This document shows positions 33,185 through 46,653 of a DNA stretch of 64,000 nt, piece after piece. The notes beneath the pieces are model-generated. The model was not told the origin of the DNA. It was given only the letters and a program-made list of their open reading frames with translations, and searched no databases. Position 1 is the stretch's first letter, and the number at the start of each line of letters is the position of its first letter. This DNA comes from Flammula alnicola (Eukaryota > Basidiomycota > Agaricomycetes > Agaricales > Strophariaceae). Both the position numbers and the translations under genes were made by a program. The DNA lies in assembly GCA_015499995.1 (NCBI GenBank), contig JADNRV010000056.1, positions 62,001 through 126,000 on the forward strand. The letters run 5' to 3'.

Positions 33185-33852
33185 GTCAACATGTATGGCG
33201 CTTCACGAGTTCTGCAACGAGAACGGAACAAACAAAATTTCGACGGGAAGCGAGTGAGACTTTTTGACTCTTTAGACTGAGTGCGCTATGTCAACTGGAA
33301 GAGGGCTACCTCTTGCCCTGAGAGTTTGTTTCTGAGACTCAAGTGATTTACTGCAGTCTCCAATGGACAATGAGCCAATCGTTCGCTACAAAGACACAGC
33401 TCAACGTTCGAGTCATGTGCATGGATTCTTAGAACACTTGGCACATACCAGAGTTTCACACCGCCACAGTGCGACTGATCTCTTGGATAAACGGACTTCG
33501 AGGTTTACGAGAAAAATCCGGGTCGAATCAAAACGGATTGGAAGGTTGCTGCCAATTGCAAGTGCTGCGGACGCGAGGAGTAATGGACCGAGAGTCCTAG
33601 ACGAACAGGCAACGCTGTAGCATTTAAATTTAATGCACTTGATGGCACCGTTTGCTGGCAGTATATCTAGTAGTGAATCTGCGCTGAGCACTTCACTCAG
33701 CAGATCATTTTCAGCGTCCAGATCCCAGTCTGCGGAATTACGAGAATAGACAGAGTCGTGACCGTGTACTTACAGGTTTTTGTTGACCCAGAAAGAGAAG
33801 GAACAAATATGAGCCAATTCTCACACTACTTTCCAACTTTTATTCCACCATC
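33185..33852. other. Divergent intergenic region
   Basis: This is upstream of both the F-box gene and the RRM-protein gene. A plus-strand frame at 33363-33620 is Arg-rich and has no family or splice support, so I treat it as noise. Confidence 0.35.
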
Positions 33853-36800
33853 ATGCCTTTCATGGGCGCTGGAACACGAAATTCGCCCATCGCAATCGAC
33901 GACTCGGAGGAAGAGGTCTTTTATGAACTATATGATGACTCTTCCAAGTCGTCTCCTCAAAGCGGCGCACCCATTTCTTTGACCCAGGATAGAGGAACAT
34001 TGTCTCCACAACCTACAGCATTGGACAACTTTTATCAACCCTCAGAGAGTGCGTTACAGTGGAAAAGACGCATGCATACCCTCTGATCTCATTTATACCT
34101 TTTGTTGTAGGCCGAATCGTGCATATTGAGAGGAAAAGGAAAAGAGCACCTAGTTTTACAAGCCAAGACATGCCTACTGCAGCTAGTAATACTCAAAGGA
34201 CCCACCCGAGTCTCGTAAACCGTCTCTCTCAACCTGAAAGCAAAAAGGCGAGGAAGCGGAGACGAAAAGCCGAGCGTCAAGCATTGGAAGAAGCTCGGCT
34301 GCAGAATGTCAATTGGCTCAACAACGCAAGTGCCTTTGTCCCACCAGCCATTCCTTCTTTTCTTCCAACTTTACCCCTTTATTCTTGGGCAGATGGGCAG
34401 CAATTAGGGGGCGGTTGCTCGTCTTCTCATGCTGCCCCTCATGTTACCGACGATCCGTCAAACCTTAGACGGTACCTTGAAGGTCGAGCCACCCCATACA
34501 AGTACCCGTATGGACTCCTAGAAGACTCTAGATTATACGGTAATTATGAACCCAACTCACCGTCACCTCCACCGCTATTGCCACCCACGAGGACCTCTGA
34601 TTGGGTGTCTTCCATGGCCATGGCTGCTGCAGACAATTCTCTGAAGCAGAGGGATGCTGTTTCCGAATCCCCGCAATGGTCTCCTCTGTCAACTCAGGCC
34701 CCTTTACCGCCAGTTCCACCGCCTCCGATGCCCCCACCCATTGTACACCCCCCGCTGAGTAACCTTCCGAAAGTTAACCCTGCGCCTATACCAAAGCCTA
34801 CAGAATACCATGCTCTCCCTCCGAAACCCCCTCCTCCTCAACCCGTGCCACCTATAGGAATGAAGCCAGACCAGGACCCAAACAGCAAACATGGCATCTT
34901 CCACGTCACCTCCTCGACCAAGGAGGCGGGAAGCGACATGAAGAAAAGGGGTTCGGCTTACATTCCTAATCCTGCCCGTACGCTGGTTATGGAACAATTA
35001 CCCAAGACGCATCGCCATCCAGACTTCATCAACAACTGGAGTCGCTCGGCATGTGGAACTCTTCCTGTCCATATGTTCATCGACGGACCTGGTGGGAAAG
35101 CTCTGATCGAGTTTGCCACGGCGGAATTGGCTCGAAAAGCATGGGCTAGCCCGAAGCTTGGAGGCGCTTATGCTGGGCTGAAACCCCATCAGCTGAAGGG
35201 CAAACCGAGGGAAGATTTAATCAAGGTTTGGTGGTATCGTGTCGATGGAGTGGGTGCTGGTGCTGGTGTTGGCGAAATCGAGGAAGGCGAAATTGAGGGT
35301 GACGCAGCCGAAAAGGAGACGGAGATTGTGACCAAGAAGGAGACCAAGAAAGAGAGGAAGGCTCGCCTGGCAAAGGAACGAGAGGAAAAGAGACTCAGAG
35401 AGTTGGAGTCAAGATTAACGAAGGAGCGGCAGGCACAACGAGAGCGGCAATCTCAGCAGCCCACCCGTCCTACCGAGCCTCAGAGTCAGTCTAACGAACA
35501 ACCAAGTTCAGGCTCCGTGGGGAGACCACTTCAGAATTATGCAGCAGCTCCAATTAATCCTTTATACGCGAACCTTTCCACCGGCCACGTTGTCAATAGC
35601 ACTAACGTTTACGGGTCTCCACTCTACCCATCACCGCCTGTCCAATATCCTCCCTCTCTTCTACCATATCCTGTCTCGTACCCTTCGGCCTCTAAAACGT
35701 ATAGCAACGGATACGCGAACAGAGCGATGTACGGTGCCTCAATGCATGATGATCAGGGCGATCACGAATCCATTGCTTCATCCGCTGGTCGATCCGAGTC
35801 GCCCTTTATTGTTGCCCCTTCTCCCGTCGTACTTTCGACTTTCGGTCAAGCAGACGACTTGGAAGACTATGAAGAGGTTGACATGGAAGTCGATGGCAAG
35901 GAATCGTCTCCTGCTTCTCCTTTACAGCCAACCATTCCTGCGATACCATCGATTCATAGCTCTCTTCCACCTCGTCCAGCTCCAGCTCTTGCCATCGACA
36001 ACCACGCCTCCAAGGTACCTGCACAGAAACCTCCACCAGCTCTTTCAGCGACAGCCCCAGTTTATGTTCCTCGTCCGACCCAGATGCCTCCTCAACCTGT
36101 AGTTTATCCTATGCCACCTTGGGCTGCGCCTCTTCCCAAAGCACCACTACCGCAGTTGTCGCCGGAACTATTACCGGCACCTCCTACATCGGCTTCGTCA
36201 ACCTCGTCCTCGACTACTCCTGTTCCTTCGGAACCTAAGGCGATGAAGAATGCGCCTACGGAACCTAGTTACACGAAACGTGCTCTCATTGCTCGACAAA
36301 AGGAGTTGGCGGAGAAGATTGCCAAAACCAAGATGGAATTGGCTGCTGCTGCTGCTGCTGGGAAGTCTGGGACAACGGCGGTCTCAGCGCAGCCTCGTCC
36401 AGCACCGCCTGTCAAACCGTCAATGGATCTTGGAGAGAAACAAGCTATGGAGGATCGATTGAGGAAGCTAGTGCTGCAAAGTCGCAAGCCACCAGTGAAA
36501 GCAGAATCTACTGCGCCCTCAGACCCACTAGCTCGACCGCCCGTCTCAATATCTCACGATGAGAAAATAAACACGACAATATCTTCGACCGTTTCGGTTT
36601 CTGCGCATGGCTTCTCATTGGAAGACATGGCCGTTTCTTTCATTACGCAGACAATCGAGACCATGAAATCTCAACCATCCCCGGTTCCGGACCCAGCACC
36701 GCCCTCAGTAAAACCGATGTCAAATGCCAAACTCGAACTGGCCGCCAAACAGAAGCGCTTAGAGGACCACATCTTCGAGAGCAAGTCCCTAATGGCTCAG

Positions 36801-37151
36801 TTGACGGGAGCTCGGACAAAGGAGGAGAAGGACAACATTTTGAAAATTATGCGTGAAAAGAGCCGGTGCGTTTTCTCTCCAGCTTTATCTCGTGACCTTG
36901 TTTTGGCGGGATCTAGATGGCTGAGCATTCTTTGGCCCTTTCCTTCCTTTTGGTTTCCCTCTGTCTATTCTAGGTTGTTCGAGGAAGGTTCACATGCTTC
37001 GTCGGGCAACGCGAATTCTACGATGACCTCAGTTATGAGCAAGACCCAGTCAAAGACGACGACTCAACAATTCCACATTACTCGATGGCCCGTCAGCCAT
37101 CAGGATGCCGGCGTTTTGATTTTAAGTGACGATGAAGACGAGGACTATTAG
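33853..37151 (+). CDS. Proline-rich RRM-domain RNA-binding protein candidate
   Basis: Exon 1 (33853-34048, MPFMGAGTRNSPIAIDD) joins over a 62-nt intron to a very long exon from 34111. The order is: an acidic start, a basic cluster (KKARKRRRKAERQ) that can serve as nuclear signal, long Pro-rich disorder, then an RRM-like domain at 34980-35240 (RTLVMEQLPKTHRHPDFINN, later HMFIDGPGGKALIEFATAEL). A Lys/Glu coiled coil (about 35330-35450) follows, more Pro/Ser/Gln disorder, two short coiled coils (RALIARQKELAEKIAKTKME and ELAAKQKRLEDHIFESKSLM) and an acidic end SDDEDEDY. The layout recalls RBM26/27-type nuclear RNA factors, but that is only an analogy. A second intron at 36866-36973 (108 nt) is in frame and free of stops, so retained and spliced forms would both be translatable. 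Confidence 0.75.
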
Positions 37152-39108
37152 AGGAACTTTGTTTGGTTCGTCTAATCTAAACGGAATATTTTGACCTAAA
37201 TCAGGTGTGTTGTTCTTGATTCAATGATAGGCGGGAAGGGAATTTTTGGAATGTGTTTCATGGAGAGTGGCCGGTTACATCAATCTGATTACAGGAAGTA
37301 AAATGTGTATTCTCTTTCCTTGAACCTGCCTTTTTCTGAAATTCCAGTTCAGGGAGGACACTATTGTGCACCTTGATCTGACTCATTGCGAGGTGAGTGC
37401 TTGTTGCTTTTGTAGTCAGCGTTCAATAACTGTTTTGATCTGACAGATTCGGCCCAGTCGTTCGACTGCGTACAACGTCCATCTGTCTGAAACAGCGCCC
37501 GACGCTCTTACGTCTAGATCGTAGGATGCGTCGTAAGTATCTTCAGGAATCAGGCATGAATGGGTGGGCGAGTACAAAGAACGAGGTCTCTATCCCCATT
37601 GGCTTGTAGTTCTTGTTACATTACACCTACAATTCTACCACCGTCGGAGACCGGCTGGTTGTGCTGAGCTCTCGCCGCCTACGGTGCGCAGCAACTTCAG
37701 GCTTGCTCCGGTCTTTGCTGTATCCCCGTATCTTGAATGCACTCTCATTTTTCGACTCGGACCTGTTTGTGGAGATATTAAGTTGTCTTCATTTGTTCGT
37801 TGTTGAAGTCGCACAAACGGTAGGTTTAATCATTAATGCTTTGATTAGACCTGATAATTAACATGTGGTGCCTGGTACTGCGTGCAGCTTTGTATCAAAA
37901 ATCAAAGGGGGCGATGATAAGTAATGTGATGCCAATGATTGCCATCGACTCTTTGGACAATAGGTTCAACCTTCAAGATGATTATCAGCACTGGTCAGTG
38001 GCCAACTTAACCGGCTGCCTCTTCTACGTGCACTGCTGTGAACTAACTGCGGCCTTCGCCCACCCGAGCTACCGCCTTGGTAGGTGGAGAGCTTAATCAT
38101 CTTGGGTGATGATACATCCACTATTCTAATACATGCATATGCTTTTATTAACTTGATTAATCATGACTATCGGCCACATGTACAATGCACCGGGAAACAA
38201 GAACTTCGGCAACATTGTACATTTGCCTCATAGAACATTTGCCTTCTCGTGGAAAATGCCTTTGCTGCAGAGACTTCAGCGCCGTTCACAAATGAATTGG
38301 AACAGAGACTCCAGCTCGCATGTTGCGATCCACCAATACATTAGCTATGGACGCAGTTGTGAGTCTCGCAGACCTTCTTAGAAGCTGGCCGCCCGCGGCA
38401 ACTTCCAGCGGCACAAATTCAAATTGTAACACATGTGGGTCCCTCACAGGCTGTGTTGAGTTTCCCAGGTCTAAAGATGGATGAATATTCCAGTAAGCTC
38501 CGATGTATAATAAAAGATACGAGCCTTGTCGAGACTTTTCGACGAGCCTGGCACCTGTCAACCATCGAACTTCGTATACGAGTCGATCGGAATCGGAGGG
38601 CTCAGAATCCTGGGATGCCCAAATAAAACGGAAAATTGTTCTCGAAAATAAGCAAAAAAGTCTCTGGGTTGATGGTTCTGTATCTGGTATTTGGGTCTGC
38701 AGGCGCTTTGAATGAAAATAAAAGAGCTTTGTTTTGGTGGACTGATGCTAGAACTTGCCAGAATAAGGCTGTGTAACTTGAGAGGCGGAGCTGACTAAGC
38801 ATATTCGTGTGTACTTGTAGAACGTACAAAACAGAGGCCAAACAACCGCACTGCACCTTATCCCTTGACCACCACCAGCTGGTCTCCATCTTCCCCCGAC
38901 ATTCCTGTTTTATTGGTGAGTCTCGCAGCTCTTCATTCTGATCTTTCTGTCTGATCACCTCCTGAAAACTTCGCTATCGCTCCAAAATCGTATCTTTGCG
39001 CCCGCCCTTTTCTTATGTGGCTCAATCATCCTAAATCGTCTTGATCTCGTGCGATCCAAATCGTATTTCAGTTTCTCACCCTTTCAGTCCTTGAAGTTTC
39101 AGTTCGAG
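37152..39108. other. 1.9 kb without a supported gene
   Basis: Several short frames occur (for example 37613-37861 and 38435-38626) but none has credible splice junctions or known protein. The right end is the promoter of the E2 gene. Confidence 0.4.
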
Positions 39109-39806
<698 letters not shown>

Positions 39807-41206
39807 AAGACACTCCTTGGAAGCGAAGCTGTCTTTACACTTAGGAACAGGTGTCTAGATCTTGCTAGTGTACTCTGTATACATATCATGTTTTGCACAA
39901 TTCTCTCCTTGTTTTAATAATCACCTTGGGCATCCTTCAATAATCATATCCTCGCAGTCGCGCACATGTGCCGTAGTCCTGAAAGTTATCAAGTGTGATG
40001 ATCCCGTGTGATGATCCCTGTGTTTCCCAGCGTAGGTAACGTCCACAGATCGTATCTAGTGCTCTCACAGCCTCATATATCTACATACCTTTGTTCTGCA
40101 TAAGTCCCTGATTCATGGGATTTAATTGATTTTACGAAAACGAACTTCACGTGAGAACCAGATGAGAACGCAAATGTCCTGACAAATGTACCAGTTTTAT
40201 TCCTTCCTTGACTGCGTAAATTTCAGAACCGCGTAAAACGTTTCAAGTAGACAGCTGATCCATATTTTTTTCGTCGAGCTTACAGCCCTTGTTGGCAGGT
40301 TTCTTGCGAAGTTGCTGAGCGCGTCGCAGCAGCGGCGGCTAGGAGTCGGGCGGCCGATTTGTCTGGCACCGAGGGCAATACTAAACAGCCGGATATAATA
40401 TATCCACCCGCAGGTGTACGCTCCGGCTTCCGACGTGTTCCGGCGCACTTGGTGGTGAATCGGCTGCAGTTGGCCGTCGGTGCACCGTGCAGTCCCTGAT
40501 TACAACCACCACAATCGATTGAGTCACCTCAGATATGGCCAGACCCCATCGCTCAGAGCCCTGACCTTGCTACTCCTTCAATTGTGACTTGTGAAGCTTA
40601 CTGGTGGCGATCCTCATGTACCTTGGCAACGAGTCACACAAAATTCCTGGACGACCGTATGGTCTGGATAAGTTCCTGCCATCTATATGTTTATCCAGGA
40701 AAGAAATGACTGGGAATGACACGGTTAACTTGCGTCCCTCCAGCCTTTTCGACATCCACGCAACCATACGCGAGACCAAAATTCCCAACTTTAGATCTTG
40801 ATTCGACTTCGGACGGTAAATTCCCCTGAAACTGATGTACGGCACCGCCTCTTCTGCTCCCAGCTTGCGCGCCTCTGCGACCTTGGCGACATCTAGCAGC
40901 CGACTCTCTCTCATCTTAGCTGTTTAGCCAATCACTCATCTCGGAAACGTGGCTGGCTAGTGATGCAAGTATTTGCTATCCGGTCCATCGCTATGGTTAA
41001 CTCAAACGAAATGAGTCGCCTTGAAGCCCAGTCATGCCGCCTGTACCACGTTTTACGTTGATCCTCTATTATCCTCATTTTCTATATGAACGAGGATGAA
41101 TTGCACATCTTCCAAGCAAATCATCTACAGGGTCTTGGTTCCTTGGTTCCGCTTTCTCCTTTCTCTCCGATATTTAACTCGCGGTTCTCCCTTTACACCA
41201 CTCGCC
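39807..41206. other. Intergenic 1.4 kb with one unsupported frame
   Basis: A minus-strand open frame at 40570-40914 (ATG start, 114 codons, RLLDVAKVAEARKLGAEEAV) could be a small gene but I recognise nothing in it. The rest shows no features apart from the promoter of the DUF6593 gene (a second in-frame ATG lies at 41096). Confidence 0.35.
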
Positions 41207-41944
41207 ATGAATTTCAACCATCCTTTCGGTAGTTGGTCTGAGGCCGGTCAAGGTTATTCCTCGCTAAATTCGCCTTGGAACGTGGGTCCCTCGCAAGCTC
41301 CCTCCATTTTTGGAGCCCTCCCATACCCGACGGATCCCGAATATTCAAACCTGGTCACGTTCTACTTCACGTCGTTCAGTCCCAACATCCTCAACTGCAC
41401 GGTGATTGGCCCACAAGCGCGGGTATACTACCGCATTGTCACGGATAATCAAATGCCGGGATATACTGTTATCAAGAACGCGGAGGGAAAGAACGTCTCT
41501 CTTATCGAGTGGCAGGCGCATCCTATGATCGAGGTGCGCGGTTTGCTGTCCAAGCAGCATGTGAGGACCTGGCTAGGCCTCACTGCGGATAAGAGGTCAG
41601 ATTTCTCGAACTTAATTGCCGGCTCCCGACAATTGAAATTAATTTTGGTTTTGATTTTTCTCTAGGTCGCGTACGATGACGGTCAGAGGAATGCAGTACA
41701 CTTGGGCACCTCGCGACAAGTCTATTAATGTAAGCCTTAAGCTCTATATTTATCTTGACCCGGATCTCATTATGATCTCTAGTTATACGCCGGAGGACAT
41801 AGAGGCCCTACCTTCTTGGCTAGGATTACCAGAGCCAACGGTGCTATCACGCTCGACATGACACAGGACGCCATACAACTGGGCCTGCTCGACCCTATAG
41901 TCGCAGCCGCCCTCCTTTTGCAATGCGGCCGCAATATTGACTGA
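41207..41944 (+). CDS. DUF6593 domain protein
   Basis: Three exons: to about 41595, from a junction at about 41666 to 41729, and from about 41782 to TGA 41942-41944. They join in frame. The N-terminus (MNFNHPFGSWSEAGQGYSSL) is Gly/Ser/Pro-rich. The domain begins with VTFYFTSFSPNILNCTVIGP and ARVYYRIVT, continues with KNVSLIEWQAHPMIEVRGLL, YTWAPRDKSINLYAG and ends with a beta block (TFLARITRANGAITLDMTQD) and a hydrophobic C-terminus (GLLDPIVAAALLLQCG). This is the usual tubby-like pattern of basidiomycete DUF6593 proteins; function is unknown. An upstream in-frame ATG at 41096 is possible, but 41207 matches the usual family start. Confidence 0.72.
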
Positions 41945-43186
41945 TTCAAGAACTGCCACCTTCAAACCGTTCACGGCAAAGGCATTTGTAGCAATACCAC
42001 TCGCTTTTTGGACATTCCTCGGCAACCCTTATTTATTATTATATTATTAACTCGGACACGGACTTACATCCTTGGACACATCATTACATATCACTTATCC
42101 ATTGCACTTTGTAGCCTTACGATCGCTTTTCGCTCCTACCTAGAGCTCTCGAATTCCTGGCCATTTCCCCCGCAGCTTCCGCATTCATTATCCATCACTT
42201 CCTACATAATCGCATCAATCGCATCCCTTTCTTCTTTCGTCGTCCCTCATCTTTATTTATTTTATTTTACACCTTCCACATACATGCTGTGCACCGCAGT
42301 ATCTTTAGAGATCATGGACTTTATAGCTTATACACCCATCATATCTAGATGAATAACAAACGTTGAATTCGGATCATTCATCTCCTGATCACCTTCAAGG
42401 TTTGAGAGTAAGTACGAAGCAGGCGCGTGGTAAGTATAACGAATGGTTCGCGATTGGTTTGAGGAGCGATAGTAGAAAAAAATAACGCCTCAACCGCGGT
42501 ATCTGACAGGCGGACCATGGTAGACCTGGTTGGATACCAATGCATCATCAGATGACCCTTTCCACTGATTCTAGAAATCACGTTCCTTACACCGTGGGCG
42601 CTACTTTTACAGAAACTTACCATACTGGGACGACACGCGTTCAACAGCTCCGCTTACGTACAAACGTAAGGCACGAATCCGTACTGAGCGTCGAGTCGTC
42701 CTCTGCCTCCCATAGCCTCCCATTGACCGTCTGCGCGTCTCGGGCTTTACAGGCCATGACCAGGAGCGGGCAATGCGTTCCAGTTACGATTCTGATCAAA
42801 TACTTATTGAGGGCCCAGACTTATCAGGTACTTCATGGTAGCATTTAGCTTGGTATGTCATTTTTATCGCACGATCATCAGCATCATAGTCAAATTCTCT
42901 GACTGACATTAGCGATCAGGAAAGAAGCTGCGAAGCATTGCCAGTGGCGAACCACAGAGCGCCCCACCTCTCGAACCGGGCACATATGTGGTCGCGAGCC
43001 AATGGTTATGGACATAGTCCCGCTTGCAAATTTCGACCATGTGATGTAGCCGGTGCCGTGGAATCTTTGACTTTTACTATGATAAATACCTGGCTTCTTT
43101 TATGATAACGGTTCAAAGGCACCACTTCCAGCCACACTATTTTTCTCTTCCCTCCCCTTCGGTGACAGCGGAACACTTAAATCACC
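41945..43186. other. Intergenic 1.2 kb, no supported gene
   Basis: The left part is AT-rich 3' flank. A frame at 42540-42848 starts with ATG but has no recognisable family or splice partner. The right end is a CT-rich promoter before 43187. Confidence 0.35.
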
Positions 43187-44849
43187 ATGGTGGAAGGGAC
43201 GCTTGACCCTGCCAAGTACGTGCAGCTCTACAAAGGCAATATTATCCCTCTCAATGCATGCTGTGAGTAGGGCATAAGAATTTCAAGCTAATGAATGCAC
43301 TGAACGATAGTGACTTTTTCTAGTGCCAGGACTGACATGGGTGCTACACGATTATCGTGGGTCTCTATTCATTATTGAAAATTTCTTGTCGGGAGGCTGA
43401 TATCTCTTTTTTAATGCGCAGTTATCACTCTTGAGGACGAAGTAAGCAGAGTATGACATCTCAATTTTCGCACGCTCAATATTCATTCATGGACGGCAGA
43501 TTCGCTATGTCTGGGTGCGTTCAGCATCCAATGTCTCTTACCACTATGTGGCGATCAGGAACTAATGTATTGGCCCTGTAGCCTCATAAAATGAACACCG
43601 GGAAACTGCTATTCCTGTGGGTAAGTGGATTGCGATTGCTCTTTCTCGTATCCATGGTGTTGTTGTTGAGCTCGTCAAATATAGATTCGATACTATGGCA
43701 TCTTCCTCCTGATCTTCGACGTCACACAAATTCATGTCTTCTCTATCCCAGGAATAACCAGCGATACACTGTATGTTATTTTTACTTATCGATCCTACTT
43801 TTCTAGAGAGTCGATCTCCCTTTCTTTCCGACATTTAGTTGTGTGGCCATGGACTCGATTATCCGCATAGTGGGAGCGCTCATGCTGTGGGCGATCGAAA
43901 TCGCCATGCAGATGAGGATATATGCTTTGTTTAAATGTTCGCGCAAAGTAAGTGGCAAGTGCCTAAATCTCGTACCCTGTGTAACCATGCCTTCTGATGA
44001 ACTGGAGCGAAGAATACTCACGGGTTTTACCATAGGTAGCGATCATCAACTTCGTTCTGTTTTTGGGCTCCATTGCCGCATTTTTTTGGATACTCATCTT
44101 CAATGCGCTCAGACGTCGTTCAGTAATAGCGGATGCTATTCATTATCCTCTGCCTGGCTGTCCATCCATTCACTCTGGGATTGAATGGATACAGTGGATT
44201 CCTGGTAAATAAATTCTATCCCTTTGTCCTCTGATTGGCTGATATTGACGTCTATTTTCTGAAGCCACGGTATTTGAGGGTGTACTTTTCTTCTGGGTAT
44301 TATACAAGACCTTGAGGTCGACAGTCAGCCGGTGGAGGGGCGGTTCTACTATATCGCTTCTTTCACTGATTTTGAGGGATAATGTGTTGTACTTCTTCGG
44401 GTGAGTTCACTGCCCATTCTCGAGTCTCGGGATATTTTGATCCTCAACTTGAACGCGCTATAGAATTTCCTGTCTACTGGTTTTCAATAACCTCATGGTG
44501 GTGGTACGTCCTGTCCCTTTTTCTTACAAGTGCTTTATATCCATTAACCTTCGACCCGTGAACCTGCAGGGTGTCACCAAGATCCCATGGTTTAGTTATT
44601 CGTAAGGACGAACGCTTTCGCGATCCGCATTCCAGGGCTAATACAATTTCTCACAGCCCCTTCCATGCCGCCATGGAGATCATGACCTCTCGCTTGCTCA
44701 TAAATTTATACAAACTATCGGGATCGGAGACTGTGCGCCTGACATTGAATCCGAAAACGGCTTCGACGAGTGGGAACAGTAGGACTATATTTTCAGCTTT
44801 GAGGTTCCAAGATTCTACCAAGCGCTCAGACGATATTGAACTTGAATAA
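43187..44849 (+). CDS. DUF6533 seven-helix membrane protein
   Basis: About twelve exons join in frame from MVEGTLDPAKYVQLYKG to DDIELE with TAA at 44847-44849. The N-terminal signature is split across tiny exons: WVLHDYLITLEDE, IRYVWPHKMNTGKLLFLW. This is the DUF6533 pattern common in mushrooms. Membrane helices follow: IRYYGIFLLIFDVTQIHVFS, SIIRIVGALMLWAIEIAMQM, VAIINFVLFLGSIAAFFWIL, TVFEGVLFFWVLYKTL, NVLYFFGISCLLVFNNLMVV. The C-terminal tail is Ser/Thr-rich and cytosolic in look. Function is unknown; the architecture is receptor-like. Exons at 43422-43441 (20 nt), 43500-43514 (15 nt) and 43582-43620 (39 nt) are unusually short. Confidence 0.85.
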
Positions 44850-45850
44850 TTGCCGCCGCACAACTCTGTTGGCGTGGTGAACTTGAGTAGCTTGGTAGTT
44901 GTGTAATTGGGAATTGTATTCAATATTTGTAATGTACGGCATCTATCAGACACAGATTCCAGGATTGGTAAAAGAATGTAAGCCTGGCAAGTCTTAGACT
45001 TACGCGCATGGATTCTTCACTATTTTTGGTGATCACGTGATCACATACATATGCTGAGGAAGTTTTCTGAATCTCTCTTTCTTCTTTACCGTACCGTTTG
45101 CCCCAGCCTGTACTCCGTCATCTTCGTGACAATGCACACCATGGTCCAATAAAGCTTCGTGTGACCGCAGCCAGTGAGCCCACCCGACGACGGGCTTCCA
45201 GAGAAGGAGAGATTTGGCCTTTCTCAGGATGTCCTCCGAGTCCGGGTCGAGCGCGATGTACTATCAGAATTTCGTCACTGACATTTTAGCAAAATTTCAA
45301 GATACTTATTTATACATTGAGCTTCAGCTTGAAATTTTCTGTCTCCAAACTAAGTAATGGCCCTAGCTTCAAGCTGAAGAAAGCTCAAATCGGAACACCA
45401 TGTGGTTGGATCGGCCCGAAAGAAAGGCAACAAAGCCAAGCGCCGCCAAATAATAGCACGTTGCGTGCTCGGGGCAACATTCAAATTGTCTTTCCGTAAC
45501 TCTTCTTCCTCCCATGCTCCTGGTCTGTGGGCACCTTTTGGGTGCCCGTTTTATTTCACAACTTCCGACCTGGCCTCGAGGCTACGCATATACATAGCTT
45601 GCTTGTTGTGACAATGATCTAATTCCAGATGAATTCCAGAATTTGGTTCACGGGTTCAATCAGCATGAGTTACTGGTATCGAGTGATTCGCCGCCCAGAC
45701 TATCTACGGCAGAATACCTGGTTAATGACGCTATTCTGAATAGATAACTTCAGTAAGATAGCAGTATCTCAATTCATATCCAACTGTCCAATTACTAATA
45801 AGCCACTTCTTTCCAAACAGTGAACCCACGGTGATTTGCGATGTATTGCG

Positions 45851-45871
45851 GCAGCAGCAGCAGCAGCAGCA
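45851..45871 (+). repeat. GCA trinucleotide microsatellite, seven units
   Basis: Seven perfect gca units in a row, read as poly-Ser or poly-Ala depending on frame. Confidence 0.9.
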
Positions 45872-46562
45872 CTCTTTCCTTGTCCGACTTTTCAAGCACC
45901 AACCATGAGGCCTTCATTATTGCGATACAGTGCCTATGCCACTGGATCTTTGGTTATCTACAAACTCCTCACTCATATGACTTCTTTCGCAGACATCCTG
46001 AGAGAGCACTCATTACTCGTGAATGCTCTTCCCCTCTTTTTTTCGGCCAACGCATGGCTGTGGAACCAACTCTTCTAATCACGCCGCCAATTGGGGTGCA
46101 ATTGGGGACAAGGAAAAATATTCCCGTCCTGTGTTTGGTTCCAGATTCCACCACACTCATATATGATTTACACGGAATTCATCATCTATGGGTCATGCAC
46201 GTTGGCTATTTATAAAAGGGGCGCCTCTCGAATGAAGTTCGGTGTAATTACTCTTGGTTCCAACATCCTCGGTATTCCCACATCCTGAAAGTTTTCAAGC
46301 CGATTATCGTCGGAGCGTCAGTTCGGAAAGAGACCCAATCAGCCTTCCCCACATTCCGACTTCTCTCGCATTGCTCTAATAGTCGACCTTGAAGGAACAA
46401 CTTATCAGATGACTGGTGATATAAGGTTGGCGATAGTCCGTCTCCACGTGGAAGCAGTTGACTGATTCGACGTCCTTACATTGTAGCTTATGGTCTCCTC
46501 CAGATTAGAAAAATTTCACTATAAGTCGGGGACGCAGGTAGAACGCAGGCTGACTTCTGTGG

Positions 46563-46570
46563 TATTTAAA
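46563..46570 (+). promoter_or_regulatory. TATA-like box of the GH16 gene
   Basis: The sequence tatttaaa lies 84-91 nt before the ATG at 46654. Motif and spacing only. Confidence 0.45.
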
Positions 46571-46653
46571 GGTGGAATGGGGGGCTGAAATCCTCAGAGA
46601 TTCGCCTCTCTCCACCTCTGGTTCTCTCCGATTACAACCGTACAACACACACC

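Larger units (their letters stand above)
44850..46653. other. Intergenic 1.8 kb with one unsupported frame
   Basis: A plus-strand frame from the ATG at 45841 contains the GCA repeat and is open to 46215 but lacks family resemblance. Other frames are short. The right end is the promoter of the GH16 gene. Confidence 0.35.

Noticed and set aside
35539..36102. 187-codon frame in another phase inside the RRM gene
   Set aside because: It lies within the 1,000-residue coding frame, and its Leu/Arg-rich content is what a shifted Pro/Ser-rich sequence gives.
40570..40914. Minus-strand single-exon gene of 114 aa
   Set aside because: An ATG-started frame, but no family, promoter element or neighbour support; noted only in the intergenic entry.
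42008..42352. 114-codon hydrophobic plus-strand frame after the DUF6593 gene
   Set aside because: It lacks an ATG start, lies in AT-rich 3' flank, and its Leu/Ile/Ser content follows from CT-rich sequence.
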